DNA of 64,000 bases from Arthrobacter sp. AL12 (GTDB taxonomy: Bacteria > Actinomycetota > Actinomycetes > Actinomycetales > Micrococcaceae): the NCBI RefSeq assembly GCF_029960645.1, contig NZ_JASBQY010000003.1:265115-329114 (forward strand), given 5' to 3'. Under the pieces are notes generated by a model. It worked only from the letters and a program-made list of their open reading frames with translations, was not told the DNA's origin and did no database searches. Both the position numbers and the translations under genes were made by a program. Shown one piece after another: positions 35,860-43,958 of the stretch (the first letter of the stretch is position 1; each line of letters opens with the position of its first letter).

Positions 35860-36906
35860 TCAGCCCAGCAGCCCCGCCATGACCTCAGCGGCGGAACCGG
35901 TCCGCGCCAGCTGCCAGCCCGCCCCGGCCCAGAGGTTGAGCCGCTCCGCATCCCCGGCGGCGGCCGCGGCTGCGCGCAGGGGAGCGGTGAGGTGGTGCAC
36001 GGCGGGGTAGGACTCCGGAGCGTCCGGGTGGTCGAGGACGAACTCATTGACCAGTGCCCGGGCCTGCCGTCCGGTGAAGGCCCGGGTCAGCGCCGTCCGG
36101 GTGAAGTTCGGACTGGCGAGGGCGTCCTTATGCAGCTGCCGGGCGCCGCTCTCGCGCGTGCGCAGGAATGCCGTGCCCAGCTGGGCCGCCTGGGCACCCG
36201 AGGCCAGCACGTGCCCCACTCCGGTCCGGTCCATCACTCCACCGGCGGCCACCAGCGGGAGCCCGACGGCGGCCCGCACCGTCGCGACCAGTTCCGCCGT
36301 TGTGCCCGGCTGGCTGTCAGCATGTCCGGCATCGTGAACCGCAGCGCCCGGCTGGAACGCCGCGCTGTGGCCGCCGGCGCTCCCGTGCTGCACCACCAGC
36401 GCATCCACGCCCTGCCCGGCGGCCTCAAGCGCCTCATCCACCGTCGTGACCGTGGCGAGCACGGCGGAGCCTGACCGCTGCAGCGCCCGGACAACATCGG
36501 ACCCGGGCAGCCCGAAGGCAAAACTGACCAGTTCCACCGGATCGGCCAGCAGCGCGTCGATCTTGCCCTTCCAGTGGTCGTCGTCGTCGAGCCGCAGCGG
36601 CGGGACCTCCACGCCGTAGCGCTGGGCATCCGGCCGGAGCCGGGCGCGGTAGTCCTCGAGCTGTGCCCGCACCGCTGCGGACGGCGGGAGCTGCGCGGGA
36701 TCGGGAACGAAGACGTTCATGCCGAAGCGTGTCCCGGAGGCCCGGGCGCTGCGGATCTCCGCCTGCATGGCATCCACGCTCTTATAGCCCGCGGCCAGGA
36801 AGCCCAGACCGCCGGCGTCGTGCACGGCCGCGACGAAGGCCGGCGTGGAGGTCCCGCCCGCCATCGGGGCGGCAACGATGCGGGTACCAAAGATGTCGTG
36901 CGACAT
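35860..36906 (-). CDS. Nitronate monooxygenase family flavoprotein
   Basis: A 348-residue FMN TIM-barrel enzyme of the 2-nitropropane dioxygenase family. It shows the IVAAPMAGGTSTPAFVAAV start, GTRFGMNVFVPD, the QHGSAGGHSAAF loop with the conserved His, LVAAGGVMDRTGVGHVLASGAQAAQLGTAF (read in parts) and an ARALVNEF segment. The family oxidises alkyl nitronates such as propionate 3-nitronate. GGAGTGAGCC precedes the ATG. Divergent from the sugar kinase with 36 bases between. Confidence 0.92.
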   Translation of the reverse strand: MSHDIFGTRIVAAPMAGGTSTPAFVAAVHDAGGLGFLAAGYKSVDAMQAEIRSARASGTRFGMNVFVPDPAQLPPSAAVRAQLEDYRARLRPDAQRYGVEVPPLRLDDDDHWKGKIDALLADPVELVSFAFGLPGSDVVRALQRSGSAVLATVTTVDEALEAAGQGVDALVVQHGSAGGHSAAFQPGAAVHDAGHADSQPGTTAELVATVRAAVGLPLVAAGGVMDRTGVGHVLASGAQAAQLGTAFLRTRESGARQLHKDALASPNFTRTALTRAFTGRQARALVNEFVLDHPDAPESYPAVHHLTAPLRAAAAAAGDAERLNLWAGAGWQLARTGSAAEVMAGLLG

Positions 36907-36930
36907 GGCTCACTCCTGGAAAGGATTCAG

Positions 36931-36936
36931 TAGGCT
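36931..36936 (+). promoter_or_regulatory. -10 element, leaderless sugar kinase gene
   Basis: TAGGCT ends six bases before the GTG at 36943. Confidence 0.55.
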
Positions 36937-36942
36937 GTTCCG

Positions 36943-37890
36943 GTGACTCATTCTGACATCCCGCCGGCGGCGGACTCCGTTGCCCCGACCGCATCTGCCG
37001 CCGTGATCGGACTCGATATTGGCGGGACGAAGACCCGCGGCGTCCGCTTCGAGGACGGCACCGCGGTGGCCGACGAATCGGTGGGCAGCTCCAACGTCCA
37101 GAACGTCAGCCGCGAGGAGGCGGCCCGGCACCTGGCGGAACTCTTCGCCCGTATCGGCGGCGGAACCGTCGCCCAGGTCTACGCGGGAGCCGGCGGCATC
37201 GATACCGACGAGGACGCCGCCGCGCTCGCTGCCCTGATCGCGCCGCACGCGCCGGGCGCCCGGATCACCGTGGTCCACGATTCAAGACTCCTGCTGGCGG
37301 CCGGCGGCGCCAGCACCGGCGTCGCCAGCACCGGCGTCGCCGTCATCGGCGGAACGGGCTCGGCCGCGTGGGGTCGGAACAGCCTCGGCGGGGAGGCCCG
37401 CGCCGGCGGCTGGGGCTATCTGCTCGGCGACGAAGGCAGCGGGTACTGGCTGGGCCGCGAGGCGGTCCGGCACAGCCTGCGGCGGATGAACCAGGGGCTG
37501 GAACCCGACGAGCTCACCACCGCCGTGCTGGCCTCCTGCGGTGTGGATGACCCCAACAAGCTGATTGCGCTCTTCCACTCACCGGAGACCGGACGCCGGT
37601 ACTGGGCCGAGCGGGCCCGGCTCGTGGTCGGCGCTGCCGCCGCCGGCCACTTCGCCAGCCGGGAACTCGTGGACCAGGCCGGACGGGACCTGGCGGCCCT
37701 GGCGCTGCAGACGGTCCGGAAGCTCGGCATCGACGGACCGGTGATCCTGGGCGGCGGCCTGGGCATGAACGTCCCCCGCCTGCAGGAATCGTTCCGCGCC
37801 GCCCTCGCCGCCGGGGGAATCACCGACGTCCGCGTCCTGGAGCAGGACCCTGTCTTTGGAGTGCTCCAGCTCGTGGCCGAACAGGGCTGA
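36943..37890 (+). CDS. BadF/BadG-type ATPase, N-acetylglucosamine kinase-like
   Basis: A 315-residue ASKHA-fold kinase. The phosphate-1 motif is VIGLDIGGTKTRGV near residue 20, the catalytic-region loop VHDSRLLLAAG, phosphate-2 VAVIGGTGSAAWG, then WGYLLGDEGSGYWLGREAV and the adenosine motif VILGGGLGMN. This is the pattern of N-acetylglucosamine kinase-like proteins. A 15-bp direct repeat gives the peptide ASTGVASTGVAV before phosphate-2. Likely role: phosphorylating amino sugars from cell-wall recycling. The Nudix gene follows 46 bases later. Confidence 0.87.
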   Translation: MTHSDIPPAADSVAPTASAAVIGLDIGGTKTRGVRFEDGTAVADESVGSSNVQNVSREEAARHLAELFARIGGGTVAQVYAGAGGIDTDEDAAALAALIAPHAPGARITVVHDSRLLLAAGGASTGVASTGVAVIGGTGSAAWGRNSLGGEARAGGWGYLLGDEGSGYWLGREAVRHSLRRMNQGLEPDELTTAVLASCGVDDPNKLIALFHSPETGRRYWAERARLVVGAAAAGHFASRELVDQAGRDLAALALQTVRKLGIDGPVILGGGLGMNVPRLQESFRAALAAGGITDVRVLEQDPVFGVLQLVAEQG

Positions 37891-37924
37891 CCCGGACCGC
37901 CGGGCTACCGCGCCCGTCGGCCAC

Positions 37925-37930
37925 TACGCT
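37925..37930 (+). promoter_or_regulatory. -10-like element before the Nudix gene
   Basis: TACGCT ends six bases before the ATG at 37937. The gap itself is GGAGGA, so a longer transcript could use it as a weak ribosome-binding site. Confidence 0.45.
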
Positions 37931-37936
37931 GGAGGA

Positions 37937-38389
37937 ATGAGCCTGAACTTCGACACCCGTCCCGCTGCCTACGCGGTCATCATCCGCGACGGCGCCATCC
38001 TCCTGGCGTACTGGAAGCAGGGCGGCAAGGAAGGCTGGACCCTGCCGGGCGGCGGCCTGGACCTCGCCGAGCATCCCGTTGATGGCTGCCGACGGGAAAT
38101 CCACGAGGAAACCGGGTATCACGCCGAGGTCGGCGCCATGCTGGGAATCGACGTCGGGCACTGGCCCGCGGAGATCCGGATCGACGGCGGCGAACGGGAC
38201 TTCCAGTCCCTCCGGCTCATCTACGAGGCATCGATTACCGGCGGGGAACTGCGGCACGAGGTGGACGGCAGCACCACGCACGCGGACTGGATCCCGCTCG
38301 AGGACGTTCCCGGGCTTAACAAGGTCTCGCTCGTCGACGCCGCGCTCCGGCTCCACCGCGAGCGGCCCCTGAACGGGCAACTGTCCTGA
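37937..38389 (+). CDS. Nudix hydrolase
   Basis: A 150-residue Nudix fold protein. The Nudix box reads GGGLDLAEHPVDGCRREIHE followed by ETGY, fitting GX5EX7REUXEEXGU. The substrate (a nucleoside diphosphate linked to X) is unknown. The stop codon is in a 17-bp tandem duplication (38370-38403), so a slippage copy lies just after the gene. Confidence 0.9.
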   Translation: MSLNFDTRPAAYAVIIRDGAILLAYWKQGGKEGWTLPGGGLDLAEHPVDGCRREIHEETGYHAEVGAMLGIDVGHWPAEIRIDGGERDFQSLRLIYEASITGGELRHEVDGSTTHADWIPLEDVPGLNKVSLVDAALRLHRERPLNGQLS

Positions 38390-38437
38390 ACGGGCAACTG
38401 TCCTGACGGATGCCTAGCCAGGCCCGGGGCATCCGGC

Positions 38438-38443
38438 TATTCT
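38438..38443 (+). promoter_or_regulatory. -10-like element upstream of leader peptide and rsgA
   Basis: TATTCT, 47 bases before the leader-peptide ATG. No clear -35 is seen. Confidence 0.35.
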
Positions 38444-38489
38444 AAAAACCGGCGGTAAAGCCGACAGCGGGAACGGGGAGGTGGAGAAG

Positions 38490-38570
38490 ATGACTGCAAC
38501 AGTCCGGTGCGCACTGCGCGCCAACATCAGCCAGGCCATCATTCCTGCCCCGGCCATCAGCACCCTCTAG
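38490..38570 (+). CDS. Putative 26-residue leader peptide upstream of rsgA
   Basis: A short open frame starting MTATVRCALR and ending PAPAISTL before TAG, with a very strong GGGGAGGTGGAGAAG ribosome-binding region directly upstream. It contains four Ile residues within eleven positions and two Ala-Pro steps. It is too short to be a typical protein. Its place 64 bases before the rsgA start on the same strand suggests a translational or transcriptional attenuator. No homologue is known to me. Confidence 0.45.
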   Translation: MTATVRCALRANISQAIIPAPAISTL

Positions 38571-38634
38571 CCGCAGCCTGCCAGGTTCCACCCGCAGCGC
38601 GGCACGTGCACCGGGGCCCATCAAAGGGTTTTCG

Positions 38635-39879
38635 TTGACTACTTCAAGTGCACGTCCAGGCGCGTCCGGCGCCACCCACCCCATCCACCCCATTCCGAGT
38701 ACCATCCCCAAGGATCTCCCCGCGGGCCCCGCCGCGCTCCCCGCGGGCCCGGCGGGGTACGGCTTCACCGCCGCCGTTGCCGCACGGTTCGCGGCCCATC
38801 CCGTGCCGGGCGGCACCGGCACGGGCCGGGTCATCCGCGTGGACCGCAACCTGGTCCTGATCGCCACCCACGATACGATCCTCCATCTGCCGTATCCCGG
38901 CACCGGGGAACTGCCCGCCACCGGCGACTGGGTCTGGCTCGGATCCAACACCGCGGGGGAGCCCGCCATCGCGGGGATCCTGCCGCGGCACTCGGAACTG
39001 AGCCGCAAACGCGCCTTTGACGCCTCCTCGGAGGCGCAGGTCCTCGGGGCAAACATGGACGTCGTCGGGGTCGTGGTCCCCGTGGACCGGCCGCTCACCC
39101 ACAACCGGCTCGAGCGCACCCTCGTCGCCGCCTGGGATTCGGGGGCCACGCCGCTGGTCATCATCACCAAGGCGGACCTCGCCGACCTCGCGGACGACGT
39201 CGTCGGCAAGGTGGTCCTCCAGGCAGCCGGCGTCGCGGTGGTCACCACCTCCGCGGAGCACGGCGACGGCCTCGACGAACTGCTGGGCCACCTCCCGCCC
39301 GGCGGCACCCTCGTGCTGCTGGGTCCCTCCGGGGCGGGCAAATCCACCCTCATCAACGCCCTCGCCGGCACGGCGGTCCAGGAAACGGGGGACGTCCGGG
39401 CCGGCGACGGCAAAGGCAAACACACCACCACTTCACGCGAACTCGTTCCCCTGCCGGGGGGCGCCGTCCTGATGGATACCCCCGGGGTGCGCGGCTTCGG
39501 GCTGTTCGACGCCGACAGCGGGATGGCAGAGATGTTCGGCGACCTCGAGGAACTCTTCATGCAGTGCAGGTTTTCCGACTGCGCCCACGGCCGCGAGCCC
39601 GGCTGCGCCGTGCAGGCTGCGCTCGCGGACGGGTCACTCGAGGACCGCCGCTGGGAGAGCTACCTGAAGCTCCAGCGCGAACTCGCGGCCCTGGCCCGGC
39701 GGCACGATGCCGCCGCCAGCCGCGCCTACGCGCGGGAATGGCACCAGCAGATTTCGGCTGCGGGCAAGAGCCAGCGCGCGGCAGAACGGGACAGCTACGA
39801 GGCCGCCGCCAACGAGGGGGCGAGGCGCGGCGGGAAGGGCCGGGGCGGGTCCAAGGGGGGCAGCCGTCGGATCCGCTGA
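38635..39879 (+). CDS. rsgA: Ribosome small subunit-dependent GTPase A
   Basis: A 414-residue circularly permuted GTPase that matures the 30S subunit. An N-terminal OB fold (about residues 60-120) precedes the GTPase with the permuted order G4 (ITKAD), G1 (LGPSGAGKST) and G3 (DTPGVRGFG). The zinc finger is CRFSDCAHGREPGCAV. The N-terminus (about 50 residues, Pro/Ala/Gly-rich) and the C-terminus (Gly/Arg/Lys-rich) are extended relative to the usual 300-350 residues. The start is a TTG with AAAGGG 8 bases or so upstream. Confidence 0.93.
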   Translation: MTTSSARPGASGATHPIHPIPSTIPKDLPAGPAALPAGPAGYGFTAAVAARFAAHPVPGGTGTGRVIRVDRNLVLIATHDTILHLPYPGTGELPATGDWVWLGSNTAGEPAIAGILPRHSELSRKRAFDASSEAQVLGANMDVVGVVVPVDRPLTHNRLERTLVAAWDSGATPLVIITKADLADLADDVVGKVVLQAAGVAVVTTSAEHGDGLDELLGHLPPGGTLVLLGPSGAGKSTLINALAGTAVQETGDVRAGDGKGKHTTTSRELVPLPGGAVLMDTPGVRGFGLFDADSGMAEMFGDLEELFMQCRFSDCAHGREPGCAVQAALADGSLEDRRWESYLKLQRELAALARRHDAAASRAYAREWHQQISAAGKSQRAAERDSYEAAANEGARRGGKGRGGSKGGSRRIR

Positions 39880-39900
39880 CCTGGCCCCGAGTACTTCGAA

Positions 39901-39965
39901 GCAACGCGGGGTCACTTGCGGTCCATTTGGCCCCCTGGAATGGGCGCGAAGTGACCCCGCGTCGC
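39901..39965. repeat. Intergenic palindromic repeat
   Basis: Arms 39901-39917 and 39949-39965 (core ACGCGGGGTCACTT with AAGTGACCCCGCGT) pair over 17 bp with one mismatch around a 31-base middle. It lies 22 bases after rsgA and looks like a member of a dispersed intergenic repeat family. Confidence 0.75.
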
Positions 39966-39994
39966 TGGTTGGGCGCCGGCGCGGGGCGGCGGAG

Positions 39995-40027
39995 GGGTGC
40001 CGCGGGACGTTTTTTCACGCGGCACCC
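39995..40027 (+). terminator. Hairpin downstream of rsgA
   Basis: GGGTGCCGCG (39995-40004) pairs with CGCGGCACCC (40018-40027); the 13-base loop includes six T residues. Confidence 0.55.
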
Positions 40028-40086
40028 ATCCAAAGTCGGCTGCGCTACGAATGGCTATGTCAGCCACAGCGCCGTCGACAATATCC

Positions 40087-40115
40087 CTGACATTGTCAGC
40101 CGCGCTGGTTAGGCT
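40087..40115 (+). promoter_or_regulatory. Promoter of the compatible-solute ABC operon
   Basis: CTGACA (40087-40092), a 17-base spacer and TAGGCT (40110-40115). Transcription would start near 40122, leaving a leader of about 90 bases before the ATPase gene. I see no known riboswitch fold in that leader. Confidence 0.55.
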
Positions 40116-40210
40116 GAGTTCTATGTGCTTTACAGCCCAAAATCAGCGTGTCTATGATCAGTTGGCTGGACCGTCCGTTGTTGCCCCCAACAGTTAGGTA
40201 AGCCCCGGAA

Positions 40211-41305
40211 ATGGCTGAAGCCATGATCGAGTTCCAGAACGTCACCAAGCGATACCAGGGCGGCCAGCCTGCCGTCGATGGCTTGACCATGTCGATCGAC
40301 AAGGGCGCCATCACGGTCTTCGTCGGACCTTCGGGATGCGGCAAAACCACGTCGCTGCGGATGATCAACCGCATGGTCGAACCGACCTCCGGCACCATCA
40401 CCGTGGACGGCCAGGACGTCACCGCGGTGCCGGCAGCGCAGCTGCGCCGCTCCATGGGCTACGTCATGCAGTCCTCGGGACTGATGCCGCACCGTTCCGT
40501 ACTGGACAACATCGCCACCGTTCCCCGGCTCAACGGCGTCTCGAAGGCCGAGGCGCGGAAGCGTGCGCAGGAACTGCTCGACGTCGTCGGGCTGGCATCC
40601 GCGCTGGGCAAGCGGTACCCCTCGCAGCTGTCCGGCGGCCAGCAGCAGCGCGTCGGCGTTGCCCGGGCGCTCGCCGCCGATCCTCCCGTGCTGCTCATGG
40701 ACGAACCCTTCAGCGCCGTGGACCCCGTCGTCCGCGATGAACTGCAGCAGGAACTCCTCCGGCTCCAGCGTGATCTGGCCAAGACCATCGTCTTCGTCAC
40801 CCACGACATCGACGAGGCCACCGTCCTTGGCGACAAGGTGGCAGTCTTCGGCCTCGGCGGCAAACTGGCGCAGTACGCCACCCCGGAGGAGATCCTGCGC
40901 GCCCCCGCCAACGACTTCGTGGCGTCCTTCGTAGGCCGCGATCGCGGCTTCCGGCACCTGGCCTTCAGCCCGTCCGACGGCGTGACCGTGCACCCCGCCC
41001 AGACGATCACCCCCGCTGAAATCGACCGTGCCGGCAACGCCTCCGGCGAGTGGCAGCTGGTGGTCGACGAGAGCCTGCGGCCACTTGGCTGGTCCGGGCC
41101 GGGCAAGGGCACGGCGACTGTTCCCGGCGGTTCCCTCTTCCGGAAGGGCGACACGCTCCGCCGCGCCCTCGATGCGGCCCTGTCGTCCCCCTCCGGTCTC
41201 GGCGTCGCCGTGGACGAGGACGGCCGCGTGGCCGGGGTCATCACCGCCGAGGAAGTCCTCGCCATCATCGAGTCGGACCGCCATGTCCGCCAGGGAGCGC
41301 GCTGA
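40211..41305 (+). CDS. Glycine betaine/choline-type ABC transporter, ATPase (OpuCA/ProV-like)
   Basis: A 364-residue ATPase. Walker A is GPSGCGKTT, the signature SGGQQQRVGVARAL and Walker B VLLMDEPFSAVDP, where the Ala-Val-Asp form is typical of quaternary-amine transporters. A C-terminal region ends with one CBS-like motif (DGRVAGVITAEEVLAII), which in OpuA-type systems senses ionic strength. First gene of a four-gene unit; its TGA overlaps the ATG of the next gene. An internal ATG at 40223 is an alternative start. Confidence 0.9.
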   Translation: MAEAMIEFQNVTKRYQGGQPAVDGLTMSIDKGAITVFVGPSGCGKTTSLRMINRMVEPTSGTITVDGQDVTAVPAAQLRRSMGYVMQSSGLMPHRSVLDNIATVPRLNGVSKAEARKRAQELLDVVGLASALGKRYPSQLSGGQQQRVGVARALAADPPVLLMDEPFSAVDPVVRDELQQELLRLQRDLAKTIVFVTHDIDEATVLGDKVAVFGLGGKLAQYATPEEILRAPANDFVASFVGRDRGFRHLAFSPSDGVTVHPAQTITPAEIDRAGNASGEWQLVVDESLRPLGWSGPGKGTATVPGGSLFRKGDTLRRALDAALSSPSGLGVAVDEDGRVAGVITAEEVLAIIESDRHVRQGAR

Positions 41306-42081
41306 TGGAGTGGTTCCTGGCCAACAGCGGGCAGGTCTTCAGCCTCGCCGGCCAACACCTCGTCCTGGCCATCCTGCCGATGGTGTTCGGGGTGCTCATT
41401 GCCGTGCCGCTGGCCCAGTTCGCCCGGCAGAACCGCGGACTCCGCTCCGTGGTCCTCACGGGGTCCTCCCTGCTCTACACCATCCCGTCCCTGGCGCTGT
41501 TCATCATCCTGCCGACCGTCCTCGGAACCCGGATCCTGGACCCCGTGAACGTCGTCGTGGCCCTGACCATCTACGCCGTCGCCCTCCTGGTGCGGGCCAC
41601 CCTGGACGCCTTCGACTCGGTGGACGAGGACCTCCGCCAGGCCGCCGTCGCCATGGGCTTCAAACCCCTCGCACGGTTCCTGCAGATCGACCTGCCGCTG
41701 TCCCTGCCGGTGCTGTTCGCCGGGCTGCGCGTGGTCTCGGTCAGCAACATCTCACTGGTCAGCGTCGCGGCGCTGCTCGGCATAGGCAACCTCGGAATGC
41801 TGTTCACCTCCGGCCTGCAGCGTGACTTCATCACCGAAGTGGTAGTGGGCATCATCGCCATCCTTATCCTCGCGCTGATGATGGACGCCGTCCTGGTCCT
41901 CCTTGAACGGCTGCTGACCCCCTGGACCCGCGCGGCCACCGGCCCCGGCACCAGCGACCAGGCCGGCCCCGCCCGGGACGCGACCGGCCCCGGCCAGGGC
42001 ACGGCCGGCCAGGACAAGACCGGCGCCCCGGCCGCGGCGCTGCGGCTTTCCGATGCGCAGAGCACGGGCGGTGCTTCATGA
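41305..42081 (+). CDS. Compatible-solute ABC transporter permease 1
   Basis: A 258-residue permease with about six helices. The coupling-helix EAA-type segment reads DEDLRQAAVAMGFKPLARF. The C-terminal 60 residues after the last helix are Gly/Pro/Thr-rich and dispensable-looking. It is an OpuCB/YehW-type subunit. The start overlaps the ATPase stop (TGATG), and the end overlaps the next permease (ATGA). Confidence 0.9.
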   Translation: MEWFLANSGQVFSLAGQHLVLAILPMVFGVLIAVPLAQFARQNRGLRSVVLTGSSLLYTIPSLALFIILPTVLGTRILDPVNVVVALTIYAVALLVRATLDAFDSVDEDLRQAAVAMGFKPLARFLQIDLPLSLPVLFAGLRVVSVSNISLVSVAALLGIGNLGMLFTSGLQRDFITEVVVGIIAILILALMMDAVLVLLERLLTPWTRAATGPGTSDQAGPARDATGPGQGTAGQDKTGAPAAALRLSDAQSTGGAS

Positions 42082-42821
42082 GCGTCGTCAACGACACGTT
42101 CACCTGGCTCGCCGATCCGGAGCAGTGGTCCGGCAGCGCCGGAATCCCCGCACGGCTGGCAGAGCACCTGCTCTACACCGGGCTGGTGATGCTGATCGCC
42201 ACGGCCATCGCCGTCCCAATCGGCCTGTACGTGGGGCACACCGGCCGCGGGCGGGTCGCCGCCGTGGCCGTCGCCGGAGCCCTTCGGGCCCTGCCGACCC
42301 TCGGCCTGCTCACTCTCTTCGTGCTGCTGGCCGGCATCGGGCTGATGCCGCCGATCTGGGCCCTGGTGATCCTGACGGTGCCGCCGCTGCTCGCCGGCAC
42401 CTATGCCGGCATCGCCAGCGTCGACCGGAACGTCGTCGACGCCGCGCGGGCCATGGGCATGACGGAGCTCCAGGTGCTGTTCCGCGCCGAGTTCCCCAAC
42501 GCCCTGCCCGTGATGTACGGCGGGTTTAGGACCGGTGTGCTCCAGGCCATCGCCACCGTCTCGGTGGTGGCCTATATCAACCTCGGCGGCCTCGGCCGGT
42601 ACCTCTTCGACGGACTCGTGCTTTCGGACTTCCCGCAGATGCTGGGCGGGTCCCTGCTCATCGCCGGTCTGGCCATCGCCGTCGACCTTGTCCTTGCCCT
42701 CATCCAGAGGCTGTTCCTGTCCCAGGGAGCCTCAACCAAGCCAGACCGGAGCCAGCAGGCTGCGGTTGATCTCACAGACCCCGTACCCGCGGGGACTGTT
42801 GTTCAAGGAGGTACGTCATGA
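42078..42821 (+). CDS. Compatible-solute ABC transporter permease 2
   Basis: A 247-residue permease, paralogous to the gene before it. The EAA segment is DRNVVDAARAMGMTELQVLF and the helices include LLTLFVLLAGIGLMPPIWAL. It probably forms a heterodimeric channel with permease 1. It overlaps both neighbours by ATGA. Confidence 0.9.
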   Translation: MSVVNDTFTWLADPEQWSGSAGIPARLAEHLLYTGLVMLIATAIAVPIGLYVGHTGRGRVAAVAVAGALRALPTLGLLTLFVLLAGIGLMPPIWALVILTVPPLLAGTYAGIASVDRNVVDAARAMGMTELQVLFRAEFPNALPVMYGGFRTGVLQAIATVSVVAYINLGGLGRYLFDGLVLSDFPQMLGGSLLIAGLAIAVDLVLALIQRLFLSQGASTKPDRSQQAAVDLTDPVPAGTVVQGGTS

Positions 42822-43780
42822 AGGAAACCCGCCCACGAGCACTCGGCAGGCGCGCATTCGGCGGCCTGGCCGCCGGTGTAGGCCTGGCCATGGCACTGTC
42901 CGCCTGCGGAGGCTCATCCGATCCGCTCTCCACGTCCCCCGCCACCGGCGGGGCCGCCTCCGGTGCGGGCTCGGCCCTCGTGATCGGTTCCGCCGACTTC
43001 ACCGAGAGCCAGATCATCGCCGAGGTCTACGCCGGGGCGCTGAACGGAGCCGGCATCACGGCGAGCACCAAGCCCAACATCGGTTCCCGCGAGGTCTACT
43101 TCAAGGCCGTCCAGGACGGGTCGGTGGACATCATCCCCGACTACAGCGGCAACCTGCTGCTGCACGTCAGCAAGGACGCCCCGGAGGTCTCGGCCGAGGA
43201 TATCTACAAGGCGCTGCCGGGCAAGCTGCCCGAGGGGCTGGCGGTGCTGGAGGCCTCCAAGGCCGAGGACAAGGACGCGATGGTCGTCACGAAGGCCACC
43301 GCGGAGAAGTACCAGTTGAAGTCGATCGAGGACCTCGCCAAGGTCTGCAGTGAAATCGTGGTGGGCGCCCCGGCGACCTTCGCCGAACGCGCCTACGGAC
43401 TCCCGGGCCTGGAGAAGAACTACGGCTGCGTGCCCAAGAAGCTGGAGCCGTTCAGCGACGGCGGCGGGGCCGTCACGCTCAAGGCCCTGCTCTCGGACCA
43501 GGTCCAGGTGGCCGACATCTACACCACCACCCCGTCCATCGCGGACAACGACCTGGTGGTGCTGGAGGACCCGGAGAACAACTTCATCGCCCAGCAGGTC
43601 ATCCCGCTGTACAACAAGGCCAAGATGACCGACAAGGCGAAGGAAGCCCTGAATGCCGTGTCCAAGATCCTCACCACCGAGGACCTGATCAACCTCAACC
43701 GTGCGGTCAGCGGCAGCCAGAAGCAGAACCCCAAGGACGCTGCCGCGGCCTGGCTCAAGGACAAGGGACTGGTCAAGTAA
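42818..43780 (+). CDS. Compatible-solute ABC transporter substrate-binding lipoprotein
   Basis: A 320-residue binding protein of the OpuAC/OsmF type. An Arg-rich n-region (PRALGRR) leads into a hydrophobic h-region and the lipobox LSAC, so lipid attachment at that Cys is expected. The domain starts ALVIGSADFTESQIIAEVYA and includes the SREVYFKAVQDGSVDIIPDYSG hinge region, typical of glycine betaine, choline or carnitine receptors. Last gene of the operon, followed by a strong terminator. Confidence 0.92.
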   Translation: MKETRPRALGRRAFGGLAAGVGLAMALSACGGSSDPLSTSPATGGAASGAGSALVIGSADFTESQIIAEVYAGALNGAGITASTKPNIGSREVYFKAVQDGSVDIIPDYSGNLLLHVSKDAPEVSAEDIYKALPGKLPEGLAVLEASKAEDKDAMVVTKATAEKYQLKSIEDLAKVCSEIVVGAPATFAERAYGLPGLEKNYGCVPKKLEPFSDGGGAVTLKALLSDQVQVADIYTTTPSIADNDLVVLEDPENNFIAQQVIPLYNKAKMTDKAKEALNAVSKILTTEDLINLNRAVSGSQKQNPKDAAAAWLKDKGLVK

Positions 43781-43810
43781 GAGGCTTGTCCAGACCGCTC
43801 TGACGTGCGA

Positions 43811-43859
43811 CGGCGGCTGCCGGACTCTCCCGGTTCACGGGGGAGCCCGGCAGCCGCCG
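43811..43859 (+). terminator. Terminator of the compatible-solute operon
   Basis: CGGCGGCTGCCGG (43811-43823) pairs with CCGGCAGCCGCCG (43847-43859), with an inner CTCCC/GGGGGAG pairing, and CCTTTTCT follows. Confidence 0.85.
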
Positions 43860-43958
43860 AATCCTTTTCTGACGGGCTTTTGCTGCCTGTGACGGCGGGA
43901 CACCCCTTGTGAGACAGATCTCGGCGGAACTACATCCTCCATATGGCATATTTGATGG

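Noticed and set aside
40122..40210. Leader of the compatible-solute operon as a riboswitch
   Set aside because: No stem arrangement matching a known class and no obvious terminator/antiterminator pair; just an ordinary leader.
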